Source of the DNA: Faecalibacterium prausnitzii
Lineage (GTDB): Bacteria; Bacillota; Clostridia; Oscillospirales; Ruminococcaceae
DNA length: 64,000 nucleotides
Assembly: GCF_003324185.1 (NCBI RefSeq)
Contig: NZ_PXUP01000005.1
Coordinates: forward strand, 95,724 to 159,723
Reading direction: 5' to 3'
The notes under the pieces are model-generated. The model saw nothing but the letters and a program-made list of their open reading frames with translations. It did no database searches and was not told the DNA's origin. A program made the translations under genes and the position numbers. Shown here in pieces: positions 60,676-64,000 of the stretch (its first letter is position 1; each line of letters begins with the position of its first letter).

Positions 60676-61155
60676 ATGAACTACAATAGCGGAAATGCCC
60701 GCCGTAGCTTCTATGCTAAATGGGACAAGCTCCGGGAAGAATACCGGGCTGCTGGCATGATGGAGGATGCTATCCAGAAGATGTATGAGTACGATTTGGC
60801 GGTGTTCAATGATGACCGTGCCCACCATCGTTACGATGTTGAGATTCCAAGTGCAGACGATTCCGAAAATCGGAACGATTATGCTGACTTTGTGCGAGCC
60901 ACTACCGTGACGGATACCTATCACGAAACGAAAACGCGGTTTGCATGGGTGGGTGAAGTCCAAAACGAACGCCTGCAAGCCGGACTAGAGAAGCTGTCTG
61001 ATGATGACCTTAAACTTTTGACGCTCTATGTCTATGAGGAGTATAGCACGGTGGAATTATCTAAAGCTTATGGCATTGCCCATCAGAATATAAGTAAGCG
61101 TATCATTAAAATCACTAATTTTTTGAAAAACTTTGATTTTCAGGGTGCAGATTGA
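60676..61155 (+). CDS. Sigma-70 region 4-like factor of the integrative element
   Basis: This 159-residue protein has an N-terminal half (NARRSFYAKWDKLREEYRAAGMMEDAIQKMYEYD...) typical of regulators in Tn1549-like elements, and a C-terminal sigma region 4-type helix-turn-helix (LEKLSDDDLKLLTLYVYEEYSTVELSKAYGIAHQNISKRIIKI, about 105-150). It lacks region 2, so it may act as a DNA-binding regulator more than a full sigma factor. ATG at 60676 with TGGAGG, which is partly sequestered by the upstream hairpin. Confidence 0.8.
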   Translation: MNYNSGNARRSFYAKWDKLREEYRAAGMMEDAIQKMYEYDLAVFNDDRAHHRYDVEIPSADDSENRNDYADFVRATTVTDTYHETKTRFAWVGEVQNERLQAGLEKLSDDDLKLLTLYVYEEYSTVELSKAYGIAHQNISKRIIKITNFLKNFDFQGAD

Positions 61156-61537
61156 CCTTTCAACTGGGTTCGTAAGTGAAGGGACAATTTCCCAAGCGGC
61201 ACCTGCCGCAGGGCAAAGTGTCCGACCTCGCGGCCCTTGAAAACTGAAGAGTTCCATCGTCTGGTACTTCGATTTCGATAATGATACTTCCGTAATTCGC
61301 GGCCCGGTCACAAAGAAGACGGGGTGGCTGAAATGCCAATGAAGCGGTAAAAGTCCGCTGCCAGATGTTTATGCCCCACTCGCAGGGGGCCGAGGGCGAA
61401 TATGCGAGACCTTTAATCATATTGATCCGGGAACTGCCGGGTACGTTTTTGCGCATTCGGCAGCTCCCGTTTTTTACGTATCCCAATTTATTCTTTACCC
61501 GAATATTCACTTTTGATACATATAGGAGGACACTTTT
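61156..61537 (+). other. Intergenic region with terminator
   Basis: About 380 bp without a convincing gene. GC-rich and containing several short inverted repeats besides the terminator at 61428-61476. It may hold a further untranslated RNA. Confidence 0.45.
61428..61476 (+). terminator. Terminator upstream of the small zinc-type gene
   Basis: A 12-bp stem with one mismatch (61428-61439 with 61458-61469) followed by six T. Confidence 0.85.
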
Positions 61538-61765
61538 ATGGATGAGTTGAACCCCACGGTGCGCGAGCAGGAGATCTACGAGGAGATGGAGCTGACCCCT
61601 GAGATGGTCAAGTCCATCCGCACCCTCTGCAGTACCTGTCTGCGGCATTTTGTGGATGCAAAAGTTTTCAAGATCGCGCTTGTACCCAGCGCAGACCGGA
61701 GCATGGACACCTGCACCGTCTGTCAGATGCGGCGCGGTTACGATTATGTGGTCATGCACCGCTGA
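61538..61765 (+). CDS. Small Cys-motif protein of the element
   Basis: This 75-residue acidic protein has two Cys pairs (CSTC near 31 and CTVC near 59) that could hold a zinc ion, plus a helical N-terminus (PTVREQEIYEEMELTPEMVKS). ATG at 61538 after AGGAGG. It was not recognised as a named family. It stands first in a run with the PemK and DUF6551 genes but is separated from them by a hairpin (61793-61824). Confidence 0.7.
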   Translation: MDELNPTVREQEIYEEMELTPEMVKSIRTLCSTCLRHFVDAKVFKIALVPSADRSMDTCTVCQMRRGYDYVVMHR

Positions 61766-61792
61766 CCCGACCATACCACCATACCTTGAACG

Positions 61793-61826
61793 AAGCCCGC
61801 TGCGGAACATCCGGCAGCGGGCTTTG
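61793..61826 (+). terminator. Hairpin before the pemK-like gene
   Basis: An 11-bp perfect GC stem (61793-61803 with 61814-61824) with only a short T-run; probably a partial terminator. Confidence 0.5.
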
Positions 61827-61851
61827 CACATAACAACATGGAGGTACAATT

Positions 61852-62526
61852 TTGCAGCAAAACTGGAAATTCCAACGCGGAGACATCTTCTTCACCCATT
61901 TCGGGGCGAGCACCGGTTCGGAACAGTGCGGTGACCGTCCGGCGGTCATTCTTCAGAATGACGTGGGCAACTATCACTCTCCGACCCTGATCGTTGCGAC
62001 CATGACAAGCAAGGCGGAAAAGAAAGTAAACCAGCCGACCCACTGCCTGTTGGAAAACGCAGGGTTGAATATGCCGTCCGTTGTGCAGGCAGAGCAGATC
62101 TTCACCATCGACAAGAGCCGGGCGCTGAAGTATCTGGGGCATCTGACCCCGGAGGAGATGCGCAGGGTGGATGATGCAGTGCGTATCAGCCTTGCGCTGA
62201 ACCCCATGGGCAGCATCCAGCAGATGGAGCCTATCCGGCGCTCTACGGCGCTTTACGCGCCGCCTGAGGTGGTGGATGGCAAACCACCTGTCTACCCCTA
62301 TACGCCCATCAAATCGTCTTTTGAGAACGCCGGAAGCATCGAGGAAATGATGCTGTACACCGAGTTGCAATCCGCGGTTCATGCCATGATCCAGCGGTTG
62401 GAATACAGCTTCACCTTCAATCCCAGCCTGCTCACCAGCCCGAAGCGTAAGCAGCAGGTGGCTGAGATCTTAGAGGAAGCCGAGAAGTACATTTGGAGAA
62501 TTAAGGAGGAAATGCGATGCGCCTGA
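61852..62526 (+). CDS. PemK/MazF-like toxin domain protein with C-terminal extension
   Basis: This 224-residue protein has residues 1-115 with the PemK/MazF fold pattern: FQRGDIFFTHFGASTGSEQCGDRPAVILQND, TLIVATMTSKAEKKVNQPTH, SVVQAEQIFTIDKSRALKYLGHL. These match the known RNA-cleaving toxins, in which the Arg in DRPAVI and a Thr in the following strand are catalytic. The remaining 110 residues form a helical extension with no known toxin domain. TTG start at 61852, with GGAGGT six bases before it. No classic antitoxin is adjacent; the downstream ParB-like gene overlaps by 10 bp and may be the partner. Confidence 0.85.
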   Translation: MQQNWKFQRGDIFFTHFGASTGSEQCGDRPAVILQNDVGNYHSPTLIVATMTSKAEKKVNQPTHCLLENAGLNMPSVVQAEQIFTIDKSRALKYLGHLTPEEMRRVDDAVRISLALNPMGSIQQMEPIRRSTALYAPPEVVDGKPPVYPYTPIKSSFENAGSIEEMMLYTELQSAVHAMIQRLEYSFTFNPSLLTSPKRKQQVAEILEEAEKYIWRIKEEMRCA

Positions 62527-63326
62527 ACGAAAACAATACCTTCATTGGTATCAACCCGCCGTACCAGCTTTCGGTCATCCACAGCAGCAAGCTGATCTAT
62601 CCCCGCGAGATCTACCAGCGGGGCGTGGAGCGCAAGCGGGTGGAGCTGATCGCCAGAGACTTCAATGAGTACATCGTTAACGAGCCGAAGGTCAGCTTCC
62701 GCAACGGCAGATACTATGTGATGGACGGGCAGCACACCATCGAGGGCTGCATCCTCCTCAACGGCGGCGAGGACCGCCCGATCCTCTGCAAGGTCTACAC
62801 CGGACTGACGATGGAGCAGGAAGCCCTGCTCTTTGCGGAGCAGAACGGTCACGCCGCACCCCTGTCGGCGGGCATCAAGCTGCGCGCCAAGGTGGTGGGC
62901 GGCGATGCGCCTTCCAAGGCGTTTGTCGCAGCCACCAACCGGGTGGGGCTGTCCCTCAACTACGACAGCATGCAGCTGAGCGACTACCGTATCAGCTGCG
63001 TGGGCACGGCACTGAAGCTGTACGACCAGCTGGGCGAAGAAATCTACTGCGAAGCCCTGCGGCACATCGTGGAAGCGTGGGAGGGCAGACCGGATTCCTT
63101 CCGGGCGGCTGTCCTGCGGGGCGTGATGTACTTTGTGCAGCTGTATCATGGACAGTACAGCGCGGAGCGGCTTGTCCGTGCGCTGAGCGGAGTCCATCCC
63201 ATGGAGCTCTACCGTATCAGCCGGGATAATCCCGCCAAGCTTCCGGGCTGGCGGCGGTACGTTTACCCCATCTACACCACCTACAACGGCAAGTGCAGGA
63301 AGGATGCGCTGCCGATGAAGTTCTAA
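62517..63326 (+). CDS. DUF6551-type ParB-like protein
   Basis: This 269-residue protein has a ParB/Srx-like N-terminal domain (SSKLIYPREIYQRGVERKRVELIARDFNEYIVNEPKVSFRNGRYYVMDGQHTIEGCILL, about 24-82), in which the DGQHT motif replaces the DGHHR box of classical ParB. A helical C-terminal domain follows. Such proteins are common on integrative elements. It overlaps the PemK-like gene by 10 bp, indicating coupled translation. Possible roles are partition, CTP-dependent DNA binding or neutralising the toxin. Confidence 0.82.
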   Translation: MRLNENNTFIGINPPYQLSVIHSSKLIYPREIYQRGVERKRVELIARDFNEYIVNEPKVSFRNGRYYVMDGQHTIEGCILLNGGEDRPILCKVYTGLTMEQEALLFAEQNGHAAPLSAGIKLRAKVVGGDAPSKAFVAATNRVGLSLNYDSMQLSDYRISCVGTALKLYDQLGEEIYCEALRHIVEAWEGRPDSFRAAVLRGVMYFVQLYHGQYSAERLVRALSGVHPMELYRISRDNPAKLPGWRRYVYPIYTTYNGKCRKDALPMKF

Positions 63327-63348
63327 ACTCAAATATCTCCTTTGGCAA

Positions 63349-63383
63349 GGGCGATGGTACCCGGAAAAAGGCCATCGCTCTTT
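63349..63383 (+). terminator. Terminator after the DUF6551 gene
   Basis: A 10-bp stem with one wobble (63349-63357 with 63372-63380) followed by a short T-rich stretch. Confidence 0.5.
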
Positions 63384-63441
63384 ACATATAGTATTTTCTT
63401 TCAAATAATTGACATATTGAACTGGAAAGGAGAGGACCGGA

Positions 63442-63813
63442 ATGAGCGAAATCGCAGCCTGCACTTTGATTCAGGAAGAGCCCGACCGCAAGACAGAGCG
63501 GTACATGATGATGTTCAAGGATTACCCGGATGTGGTATCCGTAGACATTCTTCAGGAAATGCTTGGCATCTGCCGGAAGAATGCGTATCTGCTGGTCAAG
63601 CAGAATAAGATCCACTCGGCGCGTGTAGGACGCAGTTATAAGATACCAAAACTCTGCGTGGTAGAGTACCTGATCGATCAGAATCGGCAGTTTGGAGGGA
63701 TGCGCCTTTCAAACTCTCTTGCGCCATCCTTGCAAAACACTTCAGAGTCTTCTAAACTTATGATGCCTAAGCAAAGGACGTTTGGCTGCGAACAGAAAGG
63801 AGCATCACTATGA
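63442..63813 (+). CDS. xis: Excisionase-like MerR/Xis-type DNA-binding protein
   Basis: This 123-residue protein has a central winged helix of the excisionase family (DVVSVDILQEMLGICRKNAYLLVKQNKIHSARVGRSYKIPKLCVVEYLI, about 30-78) and a Ser-rich C-terminal tail. ATG at 63442 after GGAGAGG. The stop overlaps the integrase start (ATGA), the usual xis-int arrangement of Tn916/Tn1549-type elements. Confidence 0.88.
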   Translation: MSEIAACTLIQEEPDRKTERYMMMFKDYPDVVSVDILQEMLGICRKNAYLLVKQNKIHSARVGRSYKIPKLCVVEYLIDQNRQFGGMRLSNSLAPSLQNTSESSKLMMPKQRTFGCEQKGASL

Positions 63814-64000
63814 CAAATGTGGCCGGACATTTAAGAGAACAAAACGGTATGTATCAGATGATTCTGAGCTGGAAAGACACAAATGGAAAGCGCAGAACCA
63901 AATCCATCAGCACAGGACTTCCGGTTAAAGGAAACAAAAAAAGAGCTGAATCTCTGTTGCGTAAAACACAAAAAGAGTTTAACCCTGAAACGATGCAGCA
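63810..64000 (+). CDS. int: Tyrosine integrase, N-terminal part (cut by window edge)
   Basis: The first 63 residues begin MTNVAGHLREQNGMYQMILSW and continue through KDTNGKRRTKSISTGLPVKGNKKRAESLL, the AP2-like arm-binding domain typical of integrases of conjugative elements. The catalytic part lies beyond 64000. ATG overlaps the xis stop; SD AAAGGAG. Confidence 0.9.
   Translation, partial: MTNVAGHLREQNGMYQMILSWKDTNGKRRTKSISTGLPVKGNKKRAESLLRKTQKEFNPETMQ

Noticed and set aside
63342..63608. 88-codon frame before the excisionase
   Set aside because: Starts within a hairpin, has no SD, and is overlapped by the clear excisionase frame.

Overview
The window looks like a chromosomal segment from a Faecalibacterium-like member of the Oscillospiraceae (Clostridia). 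The basis is a GC-rich housekeeping backbone with Firmicute ribosome binding sites, gut-Clostridia small protein families (a DUF6465-like protein, XRE regulators, a Tn1549-type sigma/PemK/Xis module), and an abrupt fall in GC in the capsule locus. This placement is inferred from gene content, not from a marker gene.

Layout. 1-10.8 kb is core metabolism: the end of an FtsX-type permease, an AzgA-type purine permease, an M16C presequence-protease homologue, a small coiled-coil membrane protein, and an mglB-mglA-mglC galactose uptake operon. 11.3-21.05 kb is a compact virion-head cassette (TerL, portal, Prp protease fused to scaffold, N4-gp56-type capsid, connector, P22 gp10-like protein, ejection-like protein). 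It has no integrase, repressor, replication or lysis genes in this window, and it stops beside a tRNA-Arg/tRNA-His pair. 21.4-25.8 kb returns to host genes (PAP2, DUF1643, a ParB-like/BMP fusion, a phosphoesterase, a DUF6465-like protein). 26.3-29.1 kb is an accessory island with a DarT1-associated NADAR-like/PD-(D/E)XK fusion and a broken XRE regulator.

29.2-54.1 kb is a surface polysaccharide locus. It opens with a tyrosine recombinase flanked by a 21-bp perfect inverted repeat and a helicase with four helicase-associated repeats. Next come a priming sugar transferase, four glycosyltransferases, Wzy and Wzx, a complete GDP-D-glycero-D-manno-heptose set (GmhA, HddA, an HddC-GmhB fusion), and a phosphocholine set (LicD, an HTH-LicC-LicA fusion, a second LicC, a BCCT choline transporter), ending at GlmM. 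Three modification genes in this locus (an acyltransferase and two hexapeptide acetyltransferases) are each out of frame at a run of 8-10 G, the pattern of slipped-strand phase variation. With the invertible recombinase cassette, the locus appears to have two layers of ON/OFF switching.

54.2-57 kb holds a three-gene low-GC membrane cassette in which two adjacent proteins share an N-S-I-x-x-G-T-V...Q-D motif reminiscent of amyloid-signalling pairs. A two-hairpin RNA motif occurs upstream of glmM and again upstream of this cassette. 57-64 kb is one end of an integrative element: paralogous XRE regulators, a structured RNA candidate, a sigma-like factor behind a hairpin that covers its ribosome binding site, a PemK/MazF toxin overlapping a DUF6551 ParB-like gene, an excisionase-like protein and the start of a tyrosine integrase cut by the window edge.

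All assignments come from reading motifs and context. No database search or folding was run.
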